Source: Pseudomonas brassicacearum subsp. neoaurantiaca
GTDB taxonomy: Bacteria; Pseudomonadota; Gammaproteobacteria; Pseudomonadales; Pseudomonadaceae
NCBI RefSeq assembly: GCF_013608025.1
Contig: NZ_VDLV01000041.1
Span: 38,963 to 102,962, forward strand
Direction of reading: 5' to 3'
DNA length: 64,000 nt
Numbering within the stretch: position 1 is the stretch's first letter; each line of letters starts with the position of its first letter. The notes below the pieces were generated by a model, which saw only the letters and a program-made list of their open reading frames with translations, ran no database searches and was not told the origin of the DNA. A program made the translations under genes and the position numbers. Shown here piece after piece: positions 29,580-40,000 of the stretch.

Positions 29580-31406
29580 TCACACCGTCAACGACGGACT
29601 GGCGACGTGGTTGCCCCGTCGATGCGCCGCTTCGCTGGATTGGCTTTCACCGTGGACTTCGGCCAGGCGGGTGATGAACTCATCCACGAAGACGCGCATG
29701 TCGGCGCTGACTTCCTTGTTGCGCGTGGTCAGGCGGTTGTAGCCAAACAGCGCCGGGATCGCGACGAACAGCCCCATGGCCGTCGCCAGCAAGGCCGCCG
29801 CCATGCCCGGCGCGATGGCGTTGATGTTCACGTCACCGGCCATGGCGGTGCCGAGAAAGACCACCATGATCCCCAGCACCGTGCCTAACAGGCCGATGTA
29901 GGGCCCACCGGCGATGGCATTGGACAGGGTCGACAGCTTGGCGCTGAGCTGCTGGTTTTCACGCGTCCGGACGCCGTCCATGGAGCAACGGATGGCTTCG
30001 ATGGTGGCGGCGGAAATCGACGACGTATCGGCGCCCTGGTCGCGGCGGGTGCGGATCTCGGCCACCGCCACCGTATACAGGCGCCACAGCGACGAGTCCG
30101 CCAGGCGCTGCGCCAGGTCGCGTTCATCGGCAAGCATTTCCAGCCGAGTCCCGACCTTGGCGAAGTGACTGCGGAACAATTCGTTGGCACGGCTGACACG
30201 GGCGACATTGCGACTCTTGCGCACCATGATCACCCACGACTGCAGCATCATTAGCACCAGGACGGCGATGATCACCCAGGCGTCCAGCGGCACCGCGTTG
30301 AGCAGGAAACCCAGGCTGCCGAAGCCGAAGCCGGACTGTTCTTCGTCCACGCCGTAGACCACCAGGCGTGACTCGGCGCCCTGGGCGGTGGCATCGGCCA
30401 GGATCAGCTCGGGCGAGCGAGCGATGCGGGACACGCGCAGTTCATCAAGGCCGCCGGTGAAGGCCTGATAGGTCGCGGTCGGCGCGCCGACAGCCACCGC
30501 TGCCGGTGCATCGCCACCAATCGCGATTGCACTCTGCAAGGCCGGCAGCGGCTGCGCCAGGTTGGCCGCCGCTCTGCCGTTGACGTACAAACGCAACCCA
30601 CTGGCATCGGCTGTCAACGCCAGGTGTTGCCATTGCCCAAGGGCCACGGCCTGGTTCGCCACCGCGCGCTGGCCGTTCACCTCGACGAAAGGAACGCCCT
30701 GGTTCATGCCCACCAAGAGCGAGTTGCCGGCGTCACGACGGGCCAGCAGCAGTTGTTCCCCTGCCCCCTGCTCCATGCGCAACCAGGTGCTGAACGTCAT
30801 CGCGCCCCCCGCGTTGACGCCCAAGGACGCGCTGGCCGGCAACAACAGCGGTTGGCCGTTGAATTGCGCCGCGCGGCCGATCACGCCGTCAAGGATGCCT
30901 GCCGGTGCGTTCTGCGCGTGGTTGGCAAAGGCGCTGGCATCACGCGGTGGTGCGCCAACGGCACCATCGAAGTGATAGACCAGGCTGTAATCGGCGTCGA
31001 ACGCCAACTGGGGATTGCTGGTGGCCGGTGCTTTCGGGTTGCCGTAGTACATCCAGATGTCCGAGCGCTTGCCCCCCTCCACCATGGGCACGTCCACCCA
31101 GATCAAGGCCATGCCCATCAGCGGATCGAAGCTTTCAATCTGGTGGTTGAGCACGGTGTGGTCGTCGGCGGCGACAAAACGGATGTCCGAGCCGTTTTCG
31201 TTGACACCGTCAAAGGTGAAATTGCCGGTGTGCAAACGCACCAGCAGCGCAGTGCGCCCCACCGCCTCGTTGATGGCGGCGCCCTGGGGCGTCGTGTCGA
31301 TGCTGATCTGTTTGCGGTAATGCCAGTCGTCCTGCCACCAGGCGTTGGCCGTTGCCGGCAGCGCAAGGCCCAGGCAAGCGAGAAGAATGAAAATCAAGCG
31401 GTGCAT
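29580..31406 (-). CDS. exbB: ExbB/TolQ proton-channel protein fused to DUF2341 and LamG-like domains
   Basis: 608 residues. A signal peptide (1-22) leads into a DUF2341 domain (about 45-135), a concanavalin/LamG-like domain (about 140-335; DGAVGAPPRDASAFANHAQ and GLDELRVSRIARS are its typical start and end), then a membrane helix (about 375-395) and a MotA/TolQ/ExbB channel (about 495-570; GPYIGLLGTVLGIMVVFLG, AALLATAMGLFVAIPALFGYN). So the proton-channel subunit carries a large periplasmic sugar- or protein-binding head, absent from classical ExbB. The ATG at 31406 gives a clean signal peptide; upstream codons in frame are noise. It begins 32 bp after pdtB and is co-directional with exbD and the TonB-like gene. 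Confidence 0.88.
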   Translation of the reverse strand: MHRLIFILLACLGLALPATANAWWQDDWHYRKQISIDTTPQGAAINEAVGRTALLVRLHTGNFTFDGVNENGSDIRFVAADDHTVLNHQIESFDPLMGMALIWVDVPMVEGGKRSDIWMYYGNPKAPATSNPQLAFDADYSLVYHFDGAVGAPPRDASAFANHAQNAPAGILDGVIGRAAQFNGQPLLLPASASLGVNAGGAMTFSTWLRMEQGAGEQLLLARRDAGNSLLVGMNQGVPFVEVNGQRAVANQAVALGQWQHLALTADASGLRLYVNGRAAANLAQPLPALQSAIAIGGDAPAAVAVGAPTATYQAFTGGLDELRVSRIARSPELILADATAQGAESRLVVYGVDEEQSGFGFGSLGFLLNAVPLDAWVIIAVLVLMMLQSWVIMVRKSRNVARVSRANELFRSHFAKVGTRLEMLADERDLAQRLADSSLWRLYTVAVAEIRTRRDQGADTSSISAATIEAIRCSMDGVRTRENQQLSAKLSTLSNAIAGGPYIGLLGTVLGIMVVFLGTAMAGDVNINAIAPGMAAALLATAMGLFVAIPALFGYNRLTTRNKEVSADMRVFVDEFITRLAEVHGESQSSEAAHRRGNHVASPSLTV

Positions 31407-31437
31407 AACGGGTGCTCCAAGGTCTGTTGGCTGCCGG

Positions 31438-33081
31438 TCAAAAAGTTGCCTGCACGTTGAAGTGCACGCGTGAGTCGTGTTTGCGGGTATTGGGGCCGTC
31501 CTTGAGCGGCAGGCCCCAGTCGAGGCTGCCGGACAACCATTCACGCAAGGTCGCGCGAGTGCCGAAGCCAACGCTTGCCAGGCTGTAATCGGCTTCCTGG
31601 TCGGGTAACGCGTCTTGCAGAGCCATCTGCGCGCCCTCGGCAAAGACGTACCAACGCCAGTTGTCGACGTAACTGCCAAGGCCTTTGCCCAAGTGCTTGC
31701 TCAAGGACGGCGTGCGCAGTTCCTGGGAAAACAGCACGCCGTCATCACCCGTGCGCTCCGCAGCCAGGTAGCCGCGCACACTGGTGGCGCCACCGGCGGA
31801 AAACTGCTCGTTGGAGACCAGCGGCCCGGAAGCCAGCTGGAAGCTCAACTTGCTCGCCGCTTGCCAGTCCCCGGCAAACGTCTGGGTGAAGGTGCTGTCG
31901 CCCTTGAACACCGCGAAGCTGGGATTGGATTCATAGCGCTTGGCACGAAACTCATCGGCGTCGCTGCCATAACCGAAGAAACTGCGCGTGCCGGCGACGA
32001 TGCTCAGGCCCAGGCCGAACTGCGAGGTTTCGGTGTAGCGAAAGCCGTTGTAGGCCAGCGTGATGGGCGCGTACTTGATCGGCACTTCATCACTCGAACC
32101 GCCGAACTGCAGGGCTTCATCGAAATCCTTGAAATCGACGCCCACCGACAGCGAGTTGGCCCAGACGCCTTGCGGGGGCACGCTGTAGATCAGTGACACG
32201 CCGTAGGAATGGCCCTTGCCCAACACGTTGCTGCCGCCGATGGTTGCGACGTTGCTATCGGACTGGTACCCGGCGAACTGCACGTTCCAACGCTCGTTCA
32301 GGGGCGCGTTATAGGAACCCGACCAGACTTGCGCGTTATCCCGGTCTTCGGGGGCGGTGAAATAGGTCAGCGAAGCCGAATGGCCACGTTGCCAGAGGTT
32401 GTTGTGGCCGAGCGTGACTACCGAACGCAGCTTTTCGGTATCGGCGCTGTAGTCATTGTTGAGCCCGATGCTGGCCTGCCAGGGGTTTTTATCTTCGACT
32501 TGCAAGTCGACATCCATCGTTCCCGGGCGCTGCCCTTCGCGCACGACCGGCACCACTTGGCGTCCCGGGTTACGGTTGGCAACCGCCAACTGGGTTTGCA
32601 CCGCCGCGAAATCGGCCACCTTGCCTTCTGTCAGCGCGGGTACTTCTTCGCGCACGTTGACCGGTGAATAATGCTCGGTGCCAACCACGCGCACCCGGCC
32701 GATCCGGGTTTCGCTGACTTGCAGATACACCACGCCGCCGTCCACCTGCTGCTCTGGCAGCTCGACGAAGACAGACTGGTAACCCTTGGCCTGGTAGCGC
32801 TGTTGCAGCGCGTCGCGGGCGCCCTCGATATCGGTGAGGCTGCGTTGCGGCCCGAGGAACGCATACACCGCTTCTTCGATGTCGCGAGCATCCAGCACGG
32901 TATTGCCGCGCACGACGTACTCGTTCACATCCACCAGGCGCGCAGGCGTTCCGGCGTCAGCCTCGATCGGCGTGCCGGCCTCTTCGGCGAATGCCGGCGC
33001 TTCGAAGGCCAGAGCGAGCATCAGCGCCGTGGGCAGGAAAGGCCACGGCCTGCGCTTGCTGTTGAAATCCCAATGATCCAC
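31438..33081 (-). CDS. pdtB: Two-partner secretion outer-membrane transporter PdtB (TpsB)
   Basis: 547 residues: a signal peptide ending AFA-EE, two POTRA domains (about 45-120 and 120-200; VNEYVVRGNTVLDARDIEEAVYAFL, then ETRIGRVRVVGTEHYSPVNVREEVP) and a 16-strand FhaC-type barrel with SNEQFSAGGATSVRGYLAAER (the VRGY motif in the loop that plugs the pore) and a terminal Phe. It exports PdtA to the surface. The start is GTG at 33081, preceded by GAGGGGGA; longer frames lack a signal sequence. The operon continues into the motor genes. The name rests on equivalence with the P. aeruginosa phosphate-depletion TPS locus. Confidence 0.9.
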   Translation of the reverse strand: MDHWDFNSKRRPWPFLPTALMLALAFEAPAFAEEAGTPIEADAGTPARLVDVNEYVVRGNTVLDARDIEEAVYAFLGPQRSLTDIEGARDALQQRYQAKGYQSVFVELPEQQVDGGVVYLQVSETRIGRVRVVGTEHYSPVNVREEVPALTEGKVADFAAVQTQLAVANRNPGRQVVPVVREGQRPGTMDVDLQVEDKNPWQASIGLNNDYSADTEKLRSVVTLGHNNLWQRGHSASLTYFTAPEDRDNAQVWSGSYNAPLNERWNVQFAGYQSDSNVATIGGSNVLGKGHSYGVSLIYSVPPQGVWANSLSVGVDFKDFDEALQFGGSSDEVPIKYAPITLAYNGFRYTETSQFGLGLSIVAGTRSFFGYGSDADEFRAKRYESNPSFAVFKGDSTFTQTFAGDWQAASKLSFQLASGPLVSNEQFSAGGATSVRGYLAAERTGDDGVLFSQELRTPSLSKHLGKGLGSYVDNWRWYVFAEGAQMALQDALPDQEADYSLASVGFGTRATLREWLSGSLDWGLPLKDGPNTRKHDSRVHFNVQATF

Positions 33082-33180
33082 ACATCCCCCTCGATTCAAT
33101 TGCGCCACGCGCGCAGCGCCTGCTGCCAAGGCGCGCGCTGCCAGGCCCGCAGCGTTGGCAGCGTGTTGTCCTGTGACGGT

Positions 33181-33780
33181 TTATTTGTGTTTCGAATGCC
33201 TGGACAGCCAGGTGTGCAACAAGGCGAAGTTCAACGAGAATTCCGGCATGTGCATCAAGTCGCCGCAGAACACTTCGCTGACGATGCGCTCGAGCAATTT
33301 CGCCGCGTGAGGGCTATCCAGCAGTTCGCCGATATCCCGCACGAAGACGGCGAACGTCCAGACCCGCTGGTTCAGCTCGAGGCCGACAAACCAGCGGAAC
33401 AGCAAGTTGTAATTGAGCTGCTCGTACAGCTGCTTTTCGCTGGGCAGCGAGTACAACAGTTGGAGCAACAAGGCGAGCATCAACGCCGGCACCGGCACCT
33501 GAATCTGTTGTTCCCGTGCCCATTGCTGCAGGGGTTCGGAGGAGGCCTCCAGCAGTTCTTCGATTTGTGGGCGCAACATGACCAGGGAATGGCCAGGCGG
33601 CACGTAGCTGGACAACTCCTTCAAGGCGCTCTGCCAGTCGTCCTGGGACACGATCCACACCCAGGGTGCGCCGTAGCGATAAACCGAAACCGGCTTCTTG
33701 CGTGCAGCCTCGACGATCTTCGACAGGCGCTGGTCCAGCTCCTGCATGCCCACTTTCGAGTAACTTTCCATAGACCCCAT
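33181..33780 (-). CDS. phdA: PhdA-like protein: Phd/YefM antitoxin domain fused to IS5-type DUF772 domain
   Basis: 199 residues. The N-terminal 65 (ESYSKVGMQELDQRLSKIVEAARKK and the VSQDDW motif) match the Phd/YefM antitoxin DNA-binding fold. Residues about 110-170 (LLQLLYSLPSEKQLYEQLNYNLLFRWFVGL) match DUF772, the N-terminal DNA-binding domain of IS5/IS1182 transposases, without any catalytic DDE domain. A protein of this design in the same place in P. aeruginosa, PhdA, was linked to control of phage-mediated lysis and DNA release in biofilms (from memory). It lies between pdtA and pdtB, 99 bp before pdtB. The start may be 33780 or 33771. A toxin partner is not present. Confidence 0.75.
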   Translation of the reverse strand: MGSMESYSKVGMQELDQRLSKIVEAARKKPVSVYRYGAPWVWIVSQDDWQSALKELSSYVPPGHSLVMLRPQIEELLEASSEPLQQWAREQQIQVPVPALMLALLLQLLYSLPSEKQLYEQLNYNLLFRWFVGLELNQRVWTFAVFVRDIGELLDSPHAAKLLERIVSEVFCGDLMHMPEFSLNFALLHTWLSRHSKHK

Positions 33781-33918
33781 AGCCCCTGTCACACCTGGCA
33801 TCCAGCGCGAAATAGCGCAAAAAAGTTGTCCGGGCGTCCCTGCCAAAAGCTTCTTTTATGAACAGCAATCCAGTGCCGTTGCCCTTTCACACAACCTTGA
33901 CCGAGGCCACCGGCCACT

Positions 33919-33945
33919 ACCGAACTTTTGTCATCGAATCTTCAT
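33919..33945. promoter_or_regulatory. Conserved 27-bp promoter element, copy B (phdA-pdtB operon)
   Basis: Minus-strand ATGACAAAAGTTCGGT plus the 11 bp before it matches 24 of 27 bases with 46630-46656 upstream of pdtA. Read on the plus strand it contains TTGTCAT-N4-TCTTCAT, two half-sites 11 bp apart as in a PHO box (10 of 14 consensus bases). It lies 139 bp upstream of phdA. Candidate PhoB and/or VreI sigma-factor site. Confidence 0.65.
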
Positions 33946-33976
33946 GAACGGCTACCGACAGCGCCCCGCGCCCATG

Positions 33977-34004
33977 AAAAAGGGCGACAGTTGCCTGTCG
34001 CCCT
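33977..34004 (-). terminator. Rho-independent terminator of pdtA
   Basis: AGGGCGACAG pairs with CTGTCGCCCT across a 4-nt loop (33981-34004) and the minus-strand transcript continues into TTTTT. It is 19 bp past the pdtA stop and separates pdtA from the phdA-pdtB operon. Confidence 0.9.
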
Positions 34005-34022
34005 GGGGCCCTGGAACGATGC

Positions 34023-37000
34023 TTACAGCGTCAGGTTGCGTTGCTCCTCAGGGGTCAATTGATTGCGCGCCTGGTCGTCCAACCGTCCAGCCCCCAATAC
34101 CCGCACGCTGTTGCTCGGTTCCTGGGCCGGCGCACGGCTGGCGCCTTCCTGGGATGGCGCCAGACGCTCGTTGCCGAAGCCAAGGACCTGCACGCTGAAC
34201 ACCGATGGCATACGGTTGCGCGAAGCGGCCTGTTGTTCGCGTGCGACGCCTTCCGCGGCATCGCTCGCCGACGCTGCGGCGGAGCTGGCGTTGGTCAGTG
34301 CGCCGGTATTGACCACCGCGCTGACCGGCACGCCGTTGGACTTGCCTTGCACCTGGATATTGGCGGCGTTCACCACGTGCAACGCGGCGATGTTGATGTT
34401 GCCCGAGACCCGGATGCCCGCCTCTCCCGCGTCGATGGTGCCGAGCGGCGCGAGCAGGTCGATGTCGCCCGGTGCGACCTCGGCGATGGGGTTGAGGGTG
34501 GCGATACCGGCGCCAGTGCTCGGCACCGACGGCGACAGCGTGACGTTGCCCCAGTCGTCGTAGACGCGCTTGGGCGGCGTGTACACCAAGGTGGTTTTCG
34601 AGCCGCGACCGGCGTTGATATCCCCGGTCGCCGACCAGGCGAGAATGTCGCCGCCGAAGGTGGTCATGATCCGGCTTTGTCCCAGCAACACGCTGCCGTT
34701 GCTGAACAACTGAATGTCACCGGCACCTTGGGTGATGACCCCGGCACTGGACGGCGGGGCCTCGCCTTCGATACCGAACACCTGCTGCCCGCCGGGCGTC
34801 AGCATCTGGATATCGCCGCCGAAGTTGGTGTGCACCCCGGCGCCGCCGAACATCGTGATGTCGCCCTGGTAAGCCAAGGCATTGCCGGCCACGTCGTGGG
34901 TGGGAAACAGCGCGGCGATGGCGTTGCGACCGCGCAGGTAGCTGCCGGAACGCGGGCTGCTGGCATCGTTGTACTCGCGGCCACCGGCACGCAGCTCAGC
35001 GAAGTACACCTGGCGGGCAAACACCCGTTGTTGTTCGGACGGCAATGCCGCGAAGTAGGCCAGCGCCTGCTCGGTATCGCCGTTGAAGCCATACCGCAAT
35101 GCCAGCCACGCCGCCAACTCGACCTCATAAGTCTTCGCCACCTTGCCCGGCTGTTGGGCCAGGCCGGCACCGGCGTCCGCCAGGTTGGCCGGGTCGAGGT
35201 ACTGCCGCACGAAGCCCAGGTAATCCGGCCCGGCGGCGCCTACACCGGCTTGCATCACGATGCTTGCGCCGGGGCGATTGTCACCCGCTTTCACCGGACC
35301 GAGGCTGGTCACGGCGGCCTGGTCTTCCATCAGGATATTGCGCCCGGCGCTGATTTCCAGCGTACCGGGGCCGGCAACGTTGAAGGTGCTGTAGAGGATG
35401 TCGCGGCCGGCGGAGACAATGGAGATGTCCGTGGGGTCGTCGTGGACGAACAGGTTGCCGGTGCTGGTGGGCCCGGTTTCGAACTGCGTCAGTAAAGTGC
35501 CCGCAATGTCACCACTGTTGACGATATCCCGCCCCGCCATGATCCAGGCGGGACTGGCGGCCTCGTACCAGGTCTCGCCGCCCCTGCGACCGGCACTGAA
35601 GGCAATCAGCTCGCCCGTGCGCAACCCAACGATATCGCCCCTGACGGCGTAGAAGCGTACCGGCTGGTCCGCGCCTCGATAATCTCCGCCAGACCCTGTA
35701 CCGCCGAACGCGAACAAGCCCATTCCGATGCTTCTGAGTACCGAAGGGTCCGCACTCGCTCCTTCCAGGTCGCCGTGTAGCACACCCGATCGGTCCTTGT
35801 AATAGAACGCAGGATGGTCCGGAGTTGCCAGGCTGCTTGCTGAAGCATTGGTCGGTGATATTGCGTAGCCTCCCGCATAAATCGAATCCCCAGCGAGAAA
35901 CTCCAGCTGCGCCTGGTTTCCAGGCGCCAGGATCAAGGAATAGGGGGTCACAAAGCTCCCTACCCCACGTGATGAGGGCCCGTAATACAGGCTGCCTGAG
36001 GGCGCGGCTACCCGCAAAATCGACGGATAGACGAAACGCCCGTCGGTCGGTGAATAGTCCATACCGCCACGAGGCGTGATGATACCGGAGCCTGTCGAAA
36101 GCTCTCCGCCTTGGGTCGAAGGCGTAGCGTTCCCTCCAGCGGCAAACAGATCGATAGCCGTATGGTCAGTCCACAGGCTGAACCAGGAATATCCGGGGCC
36201 TCTGGTCCCGCCGCCCAGGTCCACCGACTGGGCGACTCGTGTCGGCGCACGGCCCGGGTCCACTGCGGCGCCAAGTACGAGATCGCCACGGGCATCCAGA
36301 CTGGCGGTGGCATCGCCGGGTACCAGCAGCAGTCCACCGGTCGCGCTGGCCATCGTTGCATCGTATGGGTTGTAGGCACGGATTTCTCGGGGGTCCTGCG
36401 AAACCTCGTCCGGACCGTTGATCAATTCCATGCCGCCGAACGAACCGGCACTGGCCCTCAGCGAACCCCGCAAGTTCGTCAGGCTGCCATTCATGTCATG
36501 GCGCGAATCAACCGGCTGGCCGGCTAAGTCGAGAAACGCCCTAGCCTCCAGTGAAGGGTTGAGCGCGCCGCCGATTGCCAGCGACAGGTCACCGCCACCC
36601 GTGAACTTCAATTGACCGTCCACCATGCGCCCGGTCGAGCCGACCGCCAGGACTATCCCCTGACTGCGACTGGCGCCCTGCTCGCCTCGCTCTCCACGGG
36701 CGGCCAACATACCCGCGTCGCCTGCGACTCGCACATCCACGTTGCCGCCGCCCAACGTACCGACACCGGTGAAACCGTTCAGTACCGGATCGGTGCCATG
36801 GGGCACATAGGTGCCGAAATTGATCCACCAGGCCGTAGGCGTACCGTCACCATCGCCTTGGCGCCACAACCAATTCCCAACCCCCGAGCTCTCCATCTGC
36901 GGTGCATCTTCGGTCACGAGAGTACTTTGTTTTCTGCCGACTATGTCACCGGCCAAATCGCCGCCCACCGACAGCAGCAGGTTACCGCCATGGTCTGGAT

Positions 37001-40000
37001 ACCATGCGCGATATCGGCTGTCTGCGCCGCCATCCACCAAGCGTTCATAAGGGCTGTCACCGTTCCCCAGGATCGAGTCAGTCGGCAGGCCGGCGTTATT
37101 CACCGAGACGCCTCGCGCAAGGTTGTACGCCGCCGAGTCGGCCAGGCTCAAGGACGACGTGCCCGCGGTATAAATGCCAAACAGCGATTGCATGCTGAAA
37201 TCACCTGCGCTGACCAGGTCCAGATCGCCGGTACCGGTACGAAGCACACTGAAGCTGCTGGTGCCCACCACGTAGGTGTAAACGCTCCCACCGACGCATA
37301 ACCCCGGCGCCTGGGCACAGAATTCGTCCTCCGACATACCGTACAGGTCCGCCAACTCCGCCACTGGCCGACCGGCATAGGTCAGGTCACCGAAATAGTC
37401 GAGCGAGGCTTGCTCGGTCAACGTCCGCCCCGCCGCGACGCAGAGCCCTGGCGCCTGCCCGCAGAACTCGTCGACGCTCATGCCGTAAAGGTCAGCCAAC
37501 TCCGCCACGGGTCGCCCGGAGTAGCTCAAGTCACCAAAATAGTCGAGCGAGGCTTGATCGGTCAGCACCTGGCCTCCCGCCTTCGCCAGCATTCCATAGT
37601 GAGTATCGGCCACGGTAAAGCGCCCATGCTCGGCATACGGATTGACCAGGCGGGTATCAGCGGCTTGCAAATCAGCGCCCGCCACGGCACGTAGCGACCA
37701 GGACTGCGAACCCTCGGCCAACATGGGCGCGATTGCCCAGTTGTGGCCCTTGCCATCGCCGCCGCGCAGATTGATCTTGTCCACGCCTTCGGCCAGCTTC
37801 ACGTCGGTGCCTGCGGGTATCAGCGCGCCCAAGGGCAACAGCAACGCGCCCGCCTGAACCACGGTGCTTGGGCTATGAACTGTCACCGAACTTGCCGGAC
37901 GGCTGGGCAAAGCCACGCCTTTTGGCCAGACCAATCCGGTCAAGGCGATATCGCCGATCAACACCGAACCACTCCCGAGGATCATCCCTTGCGCCACGGT
38001 CAGGTCGGCGGTCAGGCGCGTACCGGCGGCATACGCCACACGGCCGTCGCGGTAACGGATATTGGCCGCCAATACCGTGCCGGCAGGCAGTGAAATCGCC
38101 TCGGCCAACTCACCGTCCACCGGCAGGCGCGTGCCTGCGGCCAGAGTGATGGCTTGCAGCGGCAGGTCGTAGTTGAGGATGACGCCGGAGAGGAACGTCG
38201 TGCCGTCCTGCAATTCAATGCCCGCGCGGGGCACGAGCACATCGCCGTTGAACATTTGCTTGCCGGGCGTCAGCACCCAGCCATCGTCGTCCGGCGTTTC
38301 TGGCGGCGGCGCGAAACCATCGTTGATGCTGCCAAGCACGGTCAGGTCGCCCCCGGCGCGCAGTACCAGGCTGCCGACTTCGCCGGAACCGTATACAGGC
38401 GTTTGGGGTGTCAGCGGATTGAGGCTGGCGTAGCGATAGCCGGACAAGTCCAGGTCGCCCTGCACTACCAGGTCACCGTCGGCGGTGGCGCTGACGATTT
38501 CGACGCCGGGGCGCAGGTGGAACGCGTTGCGGTACGTCGCATTGTTCAGGCCGGCCAGCTTACCGTCGCGCAAGGCGTCGTTTTTCAAGGCGTTGTCGAT
38601 GAAGTTCCGGTTTTCGCGGTCGATGTCATTGAGGTAGTCCTGATTGATGATCTGATACGGCCTGCCGCTGGCCGCCGGATCGCTGCCGTAGTGGGCATTG
38701 TCGTAACGCTGCACACCATTGAGCGCTATCAGCTTGGCGCCCTGGATATTCAGGTTGCCGCTGGCGTCGATGGCGATATCGCCGGCAGTCGCCCCGCCCA
38801 GGCGAGGAGCGTTCAGTTCCAGGGTGCCGCGGGCCTTGCCGTCGTGGCCGGTCGTAGCGGCAGTGCCGTGACGCAAATCGATCCGAGCGCCGTCGGCCAA
38901 GGTCAGCAGGCCATCACCGGAACTGAGCTCGACCATGGCGCGGTTCGGCGAATCGATGATCTGGCCGTAGCTGTCGACCCGCAGCACGCTGCCATGGGCG
39001 TCGAGTACGGCGTTGCCGCCGAGGGTCAAGCCTTGCTTGCCGGCCAGGCGGATGGAACCCACCCGCTCGCCGCTGGCGTCCACGGTGCCATTGACCGTGA
39101 GTTTGCCGCCGTCCACCGATACGCTGACCACGCCGGCCTTCAGGCCATCGCCAATCACCAGGTCACCCTGCTTGAGCTGGAAGCTGCGCCCGCCGAATAC
39201 CTGGCCCTGGTTCAACCGTTGGTTGAGGACGGCGAAATCCTCGCTCAGGCTTGCGTCACCCAGGCGTTGGGCGCGGATGTCCACGCTGCCGGCCTTGTAG
39301 GGCACGGCGGTACCGCCCGCATCGTAGTAGCCGCTGCTGCTGCCAAGAATGGTGCCCGCCAGGTCCACCCTGCCGGCAGCCGCCGCCAATGCGGTGGCCT
39401 TGAGCGTGCCGGCCTGGTTGTTCACGGCGGAGAGATCGATCACCGAGCCGACAGCCTGGCGGATATTGCCGTTGCGGCTTTCGAGAATCAGGTCACCGCC
39501 CCAACTGTACTTGCTGACATCGTTGAAGGTGATTTTGCGTCCGGCCAGGTCGAGGCGCGCGGCGGCGCTCAAGGTCAACTCGTCCTCGGCGCTCAGGGTC
39601 AGCTTGCCGCTGGGCAAGACCACGTTGCCGTCGACCCGCACGTTCTGGCCGTTCAACGCCAGCTCGGCGCCGAGGCTATCGGCGCTGGCCACGGGCACGC
39701 GGCTGCTCGCCGGAGCGCTGACGCGGATATTGCCGCCTGCGGTGATCCGGTTGACCGACCCGGCCTCGCCGGTCATCAACGGCGTGAGGATGTTCAGGTT
39801 GCCGCCGCTGTACTGGAAACCTTTACCGGTGATGTATTCGCCCTGGCTCTGGTAAACCGACAAGCCTCCCTTATGGTTGGCGGTGATGCGTTCGCTGGCG
39901 TTGAGATTGACGTTGGCGAATCCCAGGGCCAGGCGGTCATAGGCCTTGGCCACCTTGGACTCGGTGGCTGGGGCATAACCAAACTCGATGCGTTGGGCAT

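Noticed and set aside
31407..31679. Upstream extension of the ExbB fusion gene
   Set aside because: It runs into pdtB, is not signal-peptide-like and lies before a clean signal sequence starting at 31406.
33181..33780. An insertion sequence between pdtA and pdtB
   Set aside because: The DUF772 similarity covers only a transposase N-terminal domain; there is no DDE domain, no terminal inverted repeats and no target duplication visible.
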